The notes under the pieces were generated by a model. That model made no database searches and was not told where the DNA came from. It saw only the letters and a program-made list of their open reading frames with translations. Below, piece by piece: positions 7,432 to 13,781 of a DNA stretch of 15,381 bases. The stretch's first letter is position 1. The number at the start of each line of letters is the position of its first letter. This stretch comes from J061 sp003695725 [NCBI: Candidatus Schekmanbacteria bacterium] (lineage in GTDB: Bacteria; Schekmanbacteria; GWA2-38-11). The DNA is taken from assembly GCA_003695725.1 (NCBI GenBank), contig RFHX01000113.1, positions 1-15,381 on the forward strand. The letters run 5' to 3'. Made by a program: the position numbers and the translations under genes.

Positions 7432-8544
7432 TCAATGAGAAAGGTCATCGAGCCAGCCATCTTCTTTGTTGATTCTTCTTCTAAACAATTTGCCTTGATT
7501 TTCAGGATTCTTAGCTTGATGGTACTTGAGATAAATATAGCCGTCCATAATTCCTAAAATCTCTATTTTCCCTGTTTTATGCGACATAACATATCTAAAG
7601 CGTTTACTGTAGCCATCAAGCATCGATTTTGCCTTTTCAACGATTTCATAACCGCGATACAAAGGCACTTGGAAATGCTTCTTCACCCGCTTTACCGGCC
7701 GACATTGGAACAGATAATACGGGATTACTCCAATCTTTATCAGTTTTGTGTTCAAATCTGCAATAGTCTCTGGATTATCATTGACCCCCTTTAGAAGGAC
7801 TGATTGGTTGCTGACAGTTACCAATGCATTTTTCAACAGGTCAATCGCTTTTTTAGATTCACTGGTAATTTCTCTTGGATGATTAAAATGGGTAGTTATA
7901 TAAACTCTTTTAAATTTTGATGCAGAACTTCTCAAAACAGTTATCAATTCATTATCTTTCGTTATTCTGTGGGGTAAAACAGCAGGTATCTTTGTACCAA
8001 TGCGAATAAAGTCTATATGCGGGATAGTGCTGATTTTTTCCAAAAAATGTTTTATGATATTTGTTGGCAATGTCAATGGATCTCCACCGCTAATTAAAAC
8101 ATTGTTAATTTCTTTATGCGCTTTTATATAATTGACTGCTTCAGAAAATTTCTTCAGAACTTCGTCTGAGGACAATCCCACCATTCTTTTTCTGAAACAG
8201 TACCTGCAATAGTTTGCACATTTAACAGTCGCCAAAATCAGGGCAGTCTTTTCATATTTGTGTTGAAGTCCCTGCATCATCGTATTCTCTTTTTCTCCGC
8301 TTGTGTCATAGGAACCAAGAAGATGGAGCTCTTCTTCCGATGCAACAGCCATTTTTCTAATAGGGTCATCTATTTTGTCAGGATTCATAAGGGATAAATA
8401 GTAACGAGTAATCTTCATTGGATGGCGGGCAATTACTTGTTCAATCTTTTTTATGTCCGATTTAGGTATATAAATATATTTTGAGAGCTTTGATAGCGAA
8501 GTAATGCTCTCATCAAGTTCTTTTTTCCATACAGCTCTTTCCAT
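7432..8544 (-). CDS. KamA-family radical SAM aminomutase-like protein
   Basis: A 370-aa member of the lysine 2,3-aminomutase/EpmB family, which uses S-adenosylmethionine, a [4Fe-4S] cluster and pyridoxal phosphate to move an amino group from C2 to C3. The cluster motif is C109-x3-C113-x2-C116 within CANYCRYCFRKR. SGGDPL (152-157) is the family's SAM-binding block, and K326 in HKTGKIE is the likely PLP lysine, aligned by eye with the GGGGK motif of KamA. Where authentic KamA has CDLS, whose Asp contacts the lysine side chain, this protein has CRPV (281-284), so the substrate may not be lysine. No ablB-type acetyltransferase or efp gene is nearby. It lies 119 nt downstream of the phosphatidyltransferase gene behind its own candidate promoter. 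Family is firm; substrate unknown. Confidence 0.88.
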   Translation of the reverse strand: MERAVWKKELDESITSLSKLSKYIYIPKSDIKKIEQVIARHPMKITRYYLSLMNPDKIDDPIRKMAVASEEELHLLGSYDTSGEKENTMMQGLQHKYEKTALILATVKCANYCRYCFRKRMVGLSSDEVLKKFSEAVNYIKAHKEINNVLISGGDPLTLPTNIIKHFLEKISTIPHIDFIRIGTKIPAVLPHRITKDNELITVLRSSASKFKRVYITTHFNHPREITSESKKAIDLLKNALVTVSNQSVLLKGVNDNPETIADLNTKLIKIGVIPYYLFQCRPVKRVKKHFQVPLYRGYEIVEKAKSMLDGYSKRFRYVMSHKTGKIEILGIMDGYIYLKYHQAKNPENQGKLFRRRINKEDGWLDDLSH

Positions 8545-8604
8545 AAATTTAGTCTCTAAAATTGAACAGTTGCTGAAATCACCATTTACTGTGTAAGAGG
8601 AAAA

Positions 8605-8633
8605 AATATCTAAAAAGAAATAGGAAATATCAA
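8605..8633 (-). promoter_or_regulatory. Candidate promoter of the KamA-family gene
   Basis: TTGATA (minus strand, 8633-8628; 5/6) and GATATT (8610-8605; 4/6) are separated by exactly 17 nt. Initiation near 8598 would leave a leader of about 54 nt before the ATG at 8544. The 119-nt gap contrasts with the overlapping cassette upstream and fits a separate transcription unit. Confidence 0.38.
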
Positions 8634-8663
8634 TATGTTAATAAAAAAATTTTTGTTTTTTGT

Positions 8664-9536
8664 CTATAAGTTATTTTCTTTCTTTACCCTGCAGTCCTTT
8701 CTATCTTCCCTGCCAATCCAATTCGAAACAAATGAATTCTTCAACACTATAATAAATCGTCCAAAAAAGGAGAGAGTCAGCATAAAGGCATAGAAAAAAA
8801 CCAATATGCTTCTCATATCAGGATAAAAGGAAACTCCAAAGATTTTCTTTATTCCAAAATAATCAGCAAATACTGCAATCATCATTCCAACCAATATACC
8901 TATCTCATTGATCGTAGCACCTGTTGAAGGCCATAATCTAAAAGCCCAAAGAAAATAATTCAACAAACTCGACTCCTTCTGCTTCTTATTTTGTTCAAAG
9001 AAGGAATTTTCATTTTTTGGAAAGTGAAAATTCACTCTCTTTCCCTTAAACTTTCCATAAATCGTTTGTTGGGCTGATGTAAAAATCATCTTATTAAAAT
9101 GGTAAAAGGTTGCAAAAAGTACTCCTGCCACAAGAAGAGGAAGTTTTTTGTGTTCAAGATAAAGACCTGCCGAAAATCCACCCATAGCGCAAAAACTTAC
9201 AATGTGATGGCTGATAGCATCTAAAAAAATTCCCTCATCGGAAAATTCATTTCTGCATCTTGCAATTTCTCCGTCAACACAGTCTGAAAGATACCAAATT
9301 TGAATCGACAAACTGCCTGCAATTGCTGTAATCATAGATGGATAAACATATAAAATCCCTCCAATGACACCAAGAATCATACCTACAAGAGTCACGGTAT
9401 TCGCGCTAATAGATGTCCTCAAAAGCAGAGAGGAAACATAGGGTGATATTCTCCTCATTATCAGCCATGCATAAAACTGTTCATCCTCTTTCTTTTTTTG
9501 GCAATTTTCTCTTATGTATTTTGCTGTAAAATACAT
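8664..9536 (-). CDS. CDP-alcohol phosphatidyltransferase family membrane protein, with a D-to-H change in the catalytic motif
   Basis: A 290-aa polytopic membrane enzyme of the family that transfers a phospho-alcohol from a CDP-activated donor to a hydroxyl acceptor. The signature is D85-x2-D88-G89-x2-A92-R93-x8-G102-x3-D106-x3-H110. All positions match the canonical motif except the last, where the fourth Asp (proposed general base) is His (codon CAT, 9209-9207). Hydrophobic segments occur at about 45-65, 66-84, 112-128, 133-150, 205-225 and 243-265, with a basic soluble loop at about 160-190. AAAGG ahead of the ATG at 9536 is a good ribosome binding site. The gene begins 7 nt after the glycerol-1-phosphate dehydrogenase stop, the third member of a tight cassette. 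It may use the product of the cytidylyltransferase encoded upstream. Donor and acceptor are unknown. Confidence 0.88.
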   Translation of the reverse strand: MYFTAKYIRENCQKKKEDEQFYAWLIMRRISPYVSSLLLRTSISANTVTLVGMILGVIGGILYVYPSMITAIAGSLSIQIWYLSDCVDGEIARCRNEFSDEGIFLDAISHHIVSFCAMGGFSAGLYLEHKKLPLLVAGVLFATFYHFNKMIFTSAQQTIYGKFKGKRVNFHFPKNENSFFEQNKKQKESSLLNYFLWAFRLWPSTGATINEIGILVGMMIAVFADYFGIKKIFGVSFYPDMRSILVFFYAFMLTLSFFGRFIIVLKNSFVSNWIGREDRKDCRVKKENNL

Positions 9537-9543
9537 ATCGCCT

Positions 9544-10605
9544 TTAATCCCAAAGGTTATTCACAATTTCCACTGCTTGTCTTTTCTTGATATTCTTTTT
9601 TTCGAGAATCGTATATCTACCGGGACGAGTTTGCGGCGCATAACAGACCGCCTCAACCAACTGTGTTTTAGTGAGGCCTATCTCCTTTGGATGGACAGGA
9701 AGTCCCACCAATGAAAAAAATTTCCTCATCTTCTCATAGTCACCGCCCTGCAAATAAAGAGAAATCAAAATTCCAAGAGCAACTTGTTCGCCATGAAGAG
9801 CTGGAGAGTTGAAGAGTGCATCGATTGCATGGCTGATTTTATGCTCTGAACCGCTGCAGGGTCTGCTGTTGCCTGAAATCTCCATAGCAACACCGCTCAA
9901 TATGAGTCCTTCCACTAATCTAATGATGAAGTCTTCGGTAAAATCTATCTTAGAACTTGCATAGTTGTTGTATGATGTATAAATCGAGTTGGCTGCAGTG
10001 TGAGCTACAATAGCAGCATAGTCATCGTATTCTTCCATACCTTTTTCTGCCGCCAACTGCCAATCCCTTACTGCTGTTATGTTTGAAAGTAAATCGCCAA
10101 CGCCGGAAGATGTGCTTCTGGCTGACGCTTTTTTTACCAAATAGAGTGGGACAAAGACTCCTTTTGGAATGGCCGCCCCAAGACTTAGAGTCTTATTGCC
10201 GTCTTTGATAATTGCTACCGGTGAGGAAATCCCATCGTGAGAGACTTGAGTTGGAACACTAAAAAAAGGAATTTTCGATTTTGAAGCGCCCAATTTTGCC
10301 ACATCAAGAATTTTTCCACCGCCTGTGCCTATTATCAATTCAGGTTTGTATTTTTTTGCAAAGTCAGCCAAATCCTTCACAGTTGCCATAGAATTGGCTT
10401 CCAATACCAAAAGCTCGCCTTTTCTTCTTTTTGAAAGTGAATCAAAAAGCTTTTTAGCCACTCTTCTCACACTTCCTCGCCCTGAAACAATTAGAAATCG
10501 TTTATAGGAATTCTGACACAAGACCTCGTCAATATTATCTGAAAGTTCTTTGAAAGAAGAGGCAAACCTTAAATGAGAAGGGACTGAAATTTTTCTAAGA
10601 TACAT
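9544..10605 (-). CDS. sn-glycerol-1-phosphate dehydrogenase family protein
   Basis: Predicted to reduce dihydroxyacetone phosphate to sn-glycerol-1-phosphate with NAD(P)H, the enzyme that sets archaeal lipid stereochemistry and is also found in some bacteria (AraM/EgsA). The 353 aa match the archaeal length better than the roughly 390-aa Bacillus AraM. The nucleotide-binding GTGGGKILDVAK is at 93-104 and the hallmark SVPTQVSHDGISSP at 116-129. Metal ligands are D171 (VGDLLSN), H255 (SEHKISH) and H271 (LHGEQ). Its first 11 nt overlap the end of the nucleotidyltransferase gene, and the phosphatidyltransferase gene follows after 7 nt, so the three are co-translated and probably consecutive in one pathway. 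A related polyol-phosphate substrate cannot be excluded, but the SHDG block argues for glycerol-1-phosphate. Confidence 0.87.
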   Translation of the reverse strand: MYLRKISVPSHLRFASSFKELSDNIDEVLCQNSYKRFLIVSGRGSVRRVAKKLFDSLSKRRKGELLVLEANSMATVKDLADFAKKYKPELIIGTGGGKILDVAKLGASKSKIPFFSVPTQVSHDGISSPVAIIKDGNKTLSLGAAIPKGVFVPLYLVKKASARSTSSGVGDLLSNITAVRDWQLAAEKGMEEYDDYAAIVAHTAANSIYTSYNNYASSKIDFTEDFIIRLVEGLILSGVAMEISGNSRPCSGSEHKISHAIDALFNSPALHGEQVALGILISLYLQGGDYEKMRKFFSLVGLPVHPKEIGLTKTQLVEAVCYAPQTRPGRYTILEKKNIKKRQAVEIVNNLWD

Positions 10606-11365
10606 TTCTATGAATCTTTTCCTTAATTTCTTTTATGATATTTTTTGCCTTCTCCAAATCGTCAAAATCATCTACTTCTGTCCAAACCTTATTTTGTGTA
10701 GAAACGAAGCCAAGATTTATTTTTGGACAAACTCTGTGAAGAGCATCCTCATAATACTTGTCGTCTTCACCATTATAAAGCATTCTTTCTGCTTCCTCAA
10801 AAAAAATCTCCCTCCCTTTTCCCTTTAAATGGAGAATTCCTATGTATTCTCCAAAACTTTCTGCAGGGGGCAGCCATTTGCCTATTTCAACTATCCTTCC
10901 TGTAGTTTTTTTATCGAGCTTTACCTTCATTTCTTCTTCAGCAAGCTTTTTATAGTTGTCCACTACTAAAAAGGACTCATTCATTTCATCGATGGCGGAA
11001 ACTGCACTTTCAAGTATATCAGGATGATAGAGAATATCTGAATTGAGAAGAAGAGTTTCATCATCAAAAAAATTCTTTGCACAATAAACAGAATATAGAT
11101 TATTCTTAGTTGCATATTCTTCATTATAAATGAAGCCAAAGACAGCGTTTGTTTGTCCGAAATTTTCAACAACAAAGGGTTGTATCGTTTCTTCCCTATA
11201 GCCTGTTACAAAAGAAATTTGTTTGACTCCGTTTGCTATAAGCTGTGCTACTGAATAATAGAGCATAGGTTTCTCATCTATTTCAATGAGGCATTTTGGT
11301 TTATCTTCTGTCAATGGCATAAGTCTTTTACCTAAACCAGCTGCAAGAATAACCGCATTCTTCAT
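10595..11365 (-). CDS. LicC-like sugar/alcohol-phosphate nucleotidyltransferase
   Basis: A 256-aa soluble nucleotidyltransferase of the GT-A-like NTP_transferase fold, closest by eye to CTP:phosphocholine cytidylyltransferase (LicC) and to the cytidylyltransferase domain of di-myo-inositol-phosphate synthases. The N-terminal loop LAAGLGKRLMPLT (7-19) binds the nucleotide, with K24 in DKPKCL. NEEYATKNNLYSVY (81-94) resembles the LicC NN-x-YS block. NSD (108-110) and VDD (231-233) supply metal ligands. It is the first gene of the cassette, behind an AGAGGA ribosome binding site and a good promoter, and its stop overlaps the next gene. The neighbouring dehydrogenase suggests sn-glycerol-1-phosphate as the phospho-alcohol, giving a CDP-glycerol stereoisomer. 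That is inference: phosphocholine, inositol phosphate or a phosphonate remain possible. Confidence 0.85.
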   Translation of the reverse strand: MKNAVILAAGLGKRLMPLTEDKPKCLIEIDEKPMLYYSVAQLIANGVKQISFVTGYREETIQPFVVENFGQTNAVFGFIYNEEYATKNNLYSVYCAKNFFDDETLLLNSDILYHPDILESAVSAIDEMNESFLVVDNYKKLAEEEMKVKLDKKTTGRIVEIGKWLPPAESFGEYIGILHLKGKGREIFFEEAERMLYNGEDDKYYEDALHRVCPKINLGFVSTQNKVWTEVDDFDDLEKAKNIIKEIKEKIHRNVS

Positions 11366-11400
11366 ATACTTTTTCCTCTTTCTTCTGATTAATTTTAGAA

Positions 11401-11430
11401 GGTATAGTTTGAGTCAACTATGAGTGTCAA
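11401..11430 (-). promoter_or_regulatory. Promoter of the glycerol-1-phosphate cassette, with spacer inverted repeat
   Basis: The minus strand reads TTGACA (11430-11425; 6/6), an 18-nt spacer and TATACC (11406-11401; 4/6). Initiation near 11394 leaves about 29 nt to the ATG at 11365, with a ribosome binding site in between. The spacer and -10 edge contain an inverted repeat, ATAGTT (11404-11409) and AACTAT (11416-11421), around a 6-nt centre; this is a plausible operator. Confidence 0.48.
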
Positions 11431-11558
11431 GAAAGATTTTATTCCTCATATGAAATTGCAAGACCGATAAGCAGAGCAAGTCATTTTTCATATCTATTTA
11501 GAGAATGTGCCAAAAAATGAGTGCAAAATGATAAAATTGAACGAATTTTGTTCTTGTT

Positions 11559-12032
11559 CTATTCCTTATATTCAACTTTCAAAATTTCATACTCATAGAT
11601 TCCCCCCGGGGCGTTGACTTTAACGACATCTCCCTCCTCTTTTTTAAGAAGCGCCCGGGCAATTGGGGAAGTTATGGAAATTCTTCCTTCCTGAATATTT
11701 GTTTCATATTCTCCTACTAATGTATAAACTCTTTTCTCACCTGTCTGGACATTTTGAAGGTGCACGGTGGCGCCAAACATTACAACATCAGAATCAATAT
11801 TTTCTACATCTATTATCTGCGAGTTGGCTATAGCCGCCTTTAATTCAGCCATTTTTCCCTCTATGAATGCTTGTTTTTCCTTTGCTGCTGAAAATTCAGC
11901 ATTTTCACTAATGTCACCGTGCGCCCTCGCTTCTGCTATATCTTTCACATTCTGAGGCCTTTCAACCTTTTCCAAATATTCAAGTTTCTTAAGCAATTCA
12001 TTATAGCCCCGTCGTGTAATTGGTTTTCTCAT
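11559..12032 (-). CDS. greA: Transcription elongation factor GreA
   Basis: Binds the secondary channel of RNA polymerase and stimulates cleavage of backtracked transcripts. The 157-aa length is typical. The N-terminal coiled coil (about 8-75) carries the tip motif HGDISENAEF (38-47), whose D40 and E43 correspond to the catalytic acidic pair of GreA. The C-terminal FKBP-like domain (about 80-157) includes ITSPIARALL and the Gly-Asp turn before the final strands. AAGGAG (complement of 12042-12047) lies 9 nt before the ATG. It sits between the ABC exporter and the glycerol-1-phosphate cassette in the same orientation, with 81 nt and 193 nt gaps, so it is probably only an embedded housekeeping gene. 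The tip motif favours GreA over GreB. Confidence 0.95.
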   Translation of the reverse strand: MRKPITRRGYNELLKKLEYLEKVERPQNVKDIAEARAHGDISENAEFSAAKEKQAFIEGKMAELKAAIANSQIIDVENIDSDVVMFGATVHLQNVQTGEKRVYTLVGEYETNIQEGRISITSPIARALLKKEEGDVVKVNAPGGIYEYEILKVEYKE

Positions 12033-12113
12033 AAAATACTTCTCCTTTTAAAGTAACAATGGATTTACCAAATATTCCTTTGTCAAATTTGGAATTTCTC
12101 TTGTATCACAAAA

Positions 12114-12863
12114 TCAAGATGTTGTCCCAAGATATTGTTCTACAATCTTATCTGGAACATCAATCATTTTGATTTCCCCTTTTTCAAGCCATATTGTCCT
12201 GTCGCAAAACTCTTTGATTAGTGACATATCATGCGAGACAAAAACAATAGTCTTACCCAAGTCAACGAATTCCTTAATTTTGTTCATACACTTTTTCCTA
12301 AATTCAGCATCTCCAACGGAAAGCACCTCATCAACAATAAGGATATCTGCATCAACATGAGCTGCAATTGCAAAACCAAGGCGCGCTTTCATTCCTGAAG
12401 AATAATTTTTAACCTGAAGATCAAGAAATTTATGAAGGCCGGCAAATTCGACTATTTCATCAAATCGTTTACGCACTTCCTCTAACTTCAGCCCAAGTAT
12501 TACTCCATTCAAGAAAATATTTTCTCTTCCCGTCAATTCAGATCTAAATCCTGCCCCGAGCTCTAAAAGTGCAGAAACGGAACCATTTGTTTCAATTTCA
12601 CCTTCATCGGGGATGAGAGTGCCTGCTATCATTTTAAGCAATGTACTTTTACCTGCACCATTTCTGCCTACCAATCCTACGATTTCACCTTTTTTCACAG
12701 AAAAGGAGACATTTCTCAGCGCCCAAAAATCTTCTTTCTTATCAGAAAATCTAAACATCGTCAGCACCATTGAACGCACTGAGCCTGCCTTTTGCTTTAC
12801 CTTATGATTCAGAATAAACTTGACGCCAAGATTTTCTGTCCTTATAGCGATATTGTTATCCAT
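12114..12863 (-). CDS. Polysaccharide-type ABC exporter, ATP-binding subunit (Wzt/TagH/KpsT-like)
   Basis: Drives export of a lipid-linked surface polymer across the inner membrane together with the permease encoded 4 nt upstream. In its 249 aa the order is Walker A GRNGAGKS (66-73), signature YSSGM (154-158) as used in this subfamily, Walker B ILIVDE (174-179) and the switch H211 in VSHD. The N-terminus is longer than in a minimal cassette, with about 45 residues before the A-loop region, as in Wzt/TagH proteins. The protein stops soon after the nucleotide-binding domain and so lacks the C-terminal carbohydrate-binding domain of the O9a-type Wzt. Chain-end recognition would therefore have to happen elsewhere. 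No glycosyltransferase is in this window, so the cargo is not identified. Confidence 0.9.
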   Translation of the reverse strand: MDNNIAIRTENLGVKFILNHKVKQKAGSVRSMVLTMFRFSDKKEDFWALRNVSFSVKKGEIVGLVGRNGAGKSTLLKMIAGTLIPDEGEIETNGSVSALLELGAGFRSELTGRENIFLNGVILGLKLEEVRKRFDEIVEFAGLHKFLDLQVKNYSSGMKARLGFAIAAHVDADILIVDEVLSVGDAEFRKKCMNKIKEFVDLGKTIVFVSHDMSLIKEFCDRTIWLEKGEIKMIDVPDKIVEQYLGTTS

Positions 12864-12867
12864 AGCC

Positions 12868-13656
12868 CTATATGAACTTTAACATTACTCTTTCATTTTT
12901 AATGAAGAAATATATTCCTGAAAAATAAATAAGAGCAGTTATTGCAACAGCTTCAATTATATAATGAAAATCAGGAAAAGAATTGCCGAGCAATACTGCG
13001 CGGTAAGATTCAACAACAACAGCCATCGGATTCAACATATATATATCACGAATAGACTCCGGCACTTTTGCTGCTGGATATATAACCGGAGTCGCATAAA
13101 ACCAAAACCTCATAAAAACAGACTGCAAGCGCTGTACATCACGAAAAAGTACATTTAGATTAGAAAGGAAAAGATTTATTCCATAGATAAAAAAGAATTG
13201 CAGGATAAGAATGCAGGGGAAGAATACCAAATTCCCTGTTAGATTGATTTTGTAATAAATTATGAAGATAAAGAGCACGGCAAGGCTCAAAATAAATTCA
13301 ATCATTCTCGATATAACATCAGCAAGCGGGAATATTTCACGGGGCATCTTCACTTTTCTAATGAGATTATAATTTCTCGTCAAAGATGATACTGCCGTTG
13401 TTGTTGACATCTGAAAAAAGTTCCACGAAAGAATACCTGTAAGCAAAAATACAGGATAGTTTTCAACCTTGAATCTAACTACAATAGAAAAAACAAAAAG
13501 ATAGACAAGCATTGTCAGAAGCGGCTCTAACAGAGACCAAAAATATCCAAGGACAGAACCCATATACTTTTCTTTTAAATTGGAGACAACGATTATTCGC
13601 AAAAGGTCGCGATACTTTGTAATCATCCTTATTCTGCTTAAAATTGAATCTTCCAT
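12868..13656 (-). CDS. Polysaccharide-type ABC exporter, permease subunit (Wzm/TagG-like)
   Basis: A 262-aa ABC-2 type integral membrane protein, partner of the ATPase gene that starts 4 nt after its stop. An amphipathic N-terminal interface segment, with KYRDLL (14-19) and LGYFWSLLEPLL (36-47), is followed by about six hydrophobic segments at roughly 46-62, 68-86, 118-134, 144-164, 176-194 and 232-252. The conserved NVLFRDVQRL motif is at 168-177 and the NPM loop at 209-211; both are typical of O-antigen, teichoic acid and capsule exporters. The ribosome binding site is weak. A strong-looking promoter and a hairpin lie in the 125-nt gap upstream, so the two exporter genes probably form their own unit, separate from the sulfatase-fold gene. 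Confidence 0.9.
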   Translation of the reverse strand: MEDSILSRIRMITKYRDLLRIIVVSNLKEKYMGSVLGYFWSLLEPLLTMLVYLFVFSIVVRFKVENYPVFLLTGILSWNFFQMSTTTAVSSLTRNYNLIRKVKMPREIFPLADVISRMIEFILSLAVLFIFIIYYKINLTGNLVFFPCILILQFFFIYGINLFLSNLNVLFRDVQRLQSVFMRFWFYATPVIYPAAKVPESIRDIYMLNPMAVVVESYRAVLLGNSFPDFHYIIEAVAITALIYFSGIYFFIKNERVMLKFI

Positions 13657-13685
13657 AAGAAATTCTTCTTTAATTCGTAAGATTT

Positions 13686-13711
13686 AAAAATGATATATAG
13701 CTATCACTTTT
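13686..13711 (-). other. Hairpin at the expected 5' end of the ABC exporter transcript
   Basis: On the minus strand AAAAGTGATA (13711-13702) can pair with TATCATTTTT (13695-13686) around the loop GCTATA, giving 10 pairs with one G-U. It would begin about 3 nt into a transcript from the promoter at 13721-13749. The stem is AT-rich. It might protect the 5' end, or act as a weak terminator for the upstream sulfatase-fold gene, since its 3' arm ends in five T. Function is unproven. Confidence 0.35.
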
Positions 13712-13720
13712 AAAATAGAT

Positions 13721-13749
13721 TTTATAACAGTAAATTAATTTTCAGTCAA
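13721..13749 (-). promoter_or_regulatory. Candidate sigma-70-type promoter of the ABC exporter genes
   Basis: TTGACT (minus strand, 13749-13744; 5/6) and TATAAA (13726-13721; 5/6) are separated by exactly 17 nt. This is the best promoter match in the window. The start would fall near 13714, leaving a leader of about 58 nt before the permease ATG. Confidence 0.55.
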
Positions 13750-13781
13750 AAAGCATTTCAATTCATAGGAAGGAATAAAAT

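Noticed and set aside
7432-8544. Naming the radical SAM gene kamA or epmB
   Set aside because: The substrate-contact block differs from authentic KamA and there is no efp or epmA context; only the family can be supported.
8664-9536. Naming the membrane transferase pgsA or pssA
   Set aside because: The fourth catalytic Asp is His and the context with a G1P dehydrogenase and a LicC-like enzyme does not fit standard phospholipid synthesis.
11533-11549. AAAATT-GAACG-AATTTT inverted repeat after greA as an intrinsic terminator
   Set aside because: The stem is purely A/T with 6 pairs and lacks a clear U-tract; such repeats are expected by chance in this AT-rich DNA.
12033-12113. TTGACA upstream of greA as its promoter
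   Set aside because: A perfect -35-like hexamer is present, but no -10 match is found at standard spacing, so I do not call a promoter.
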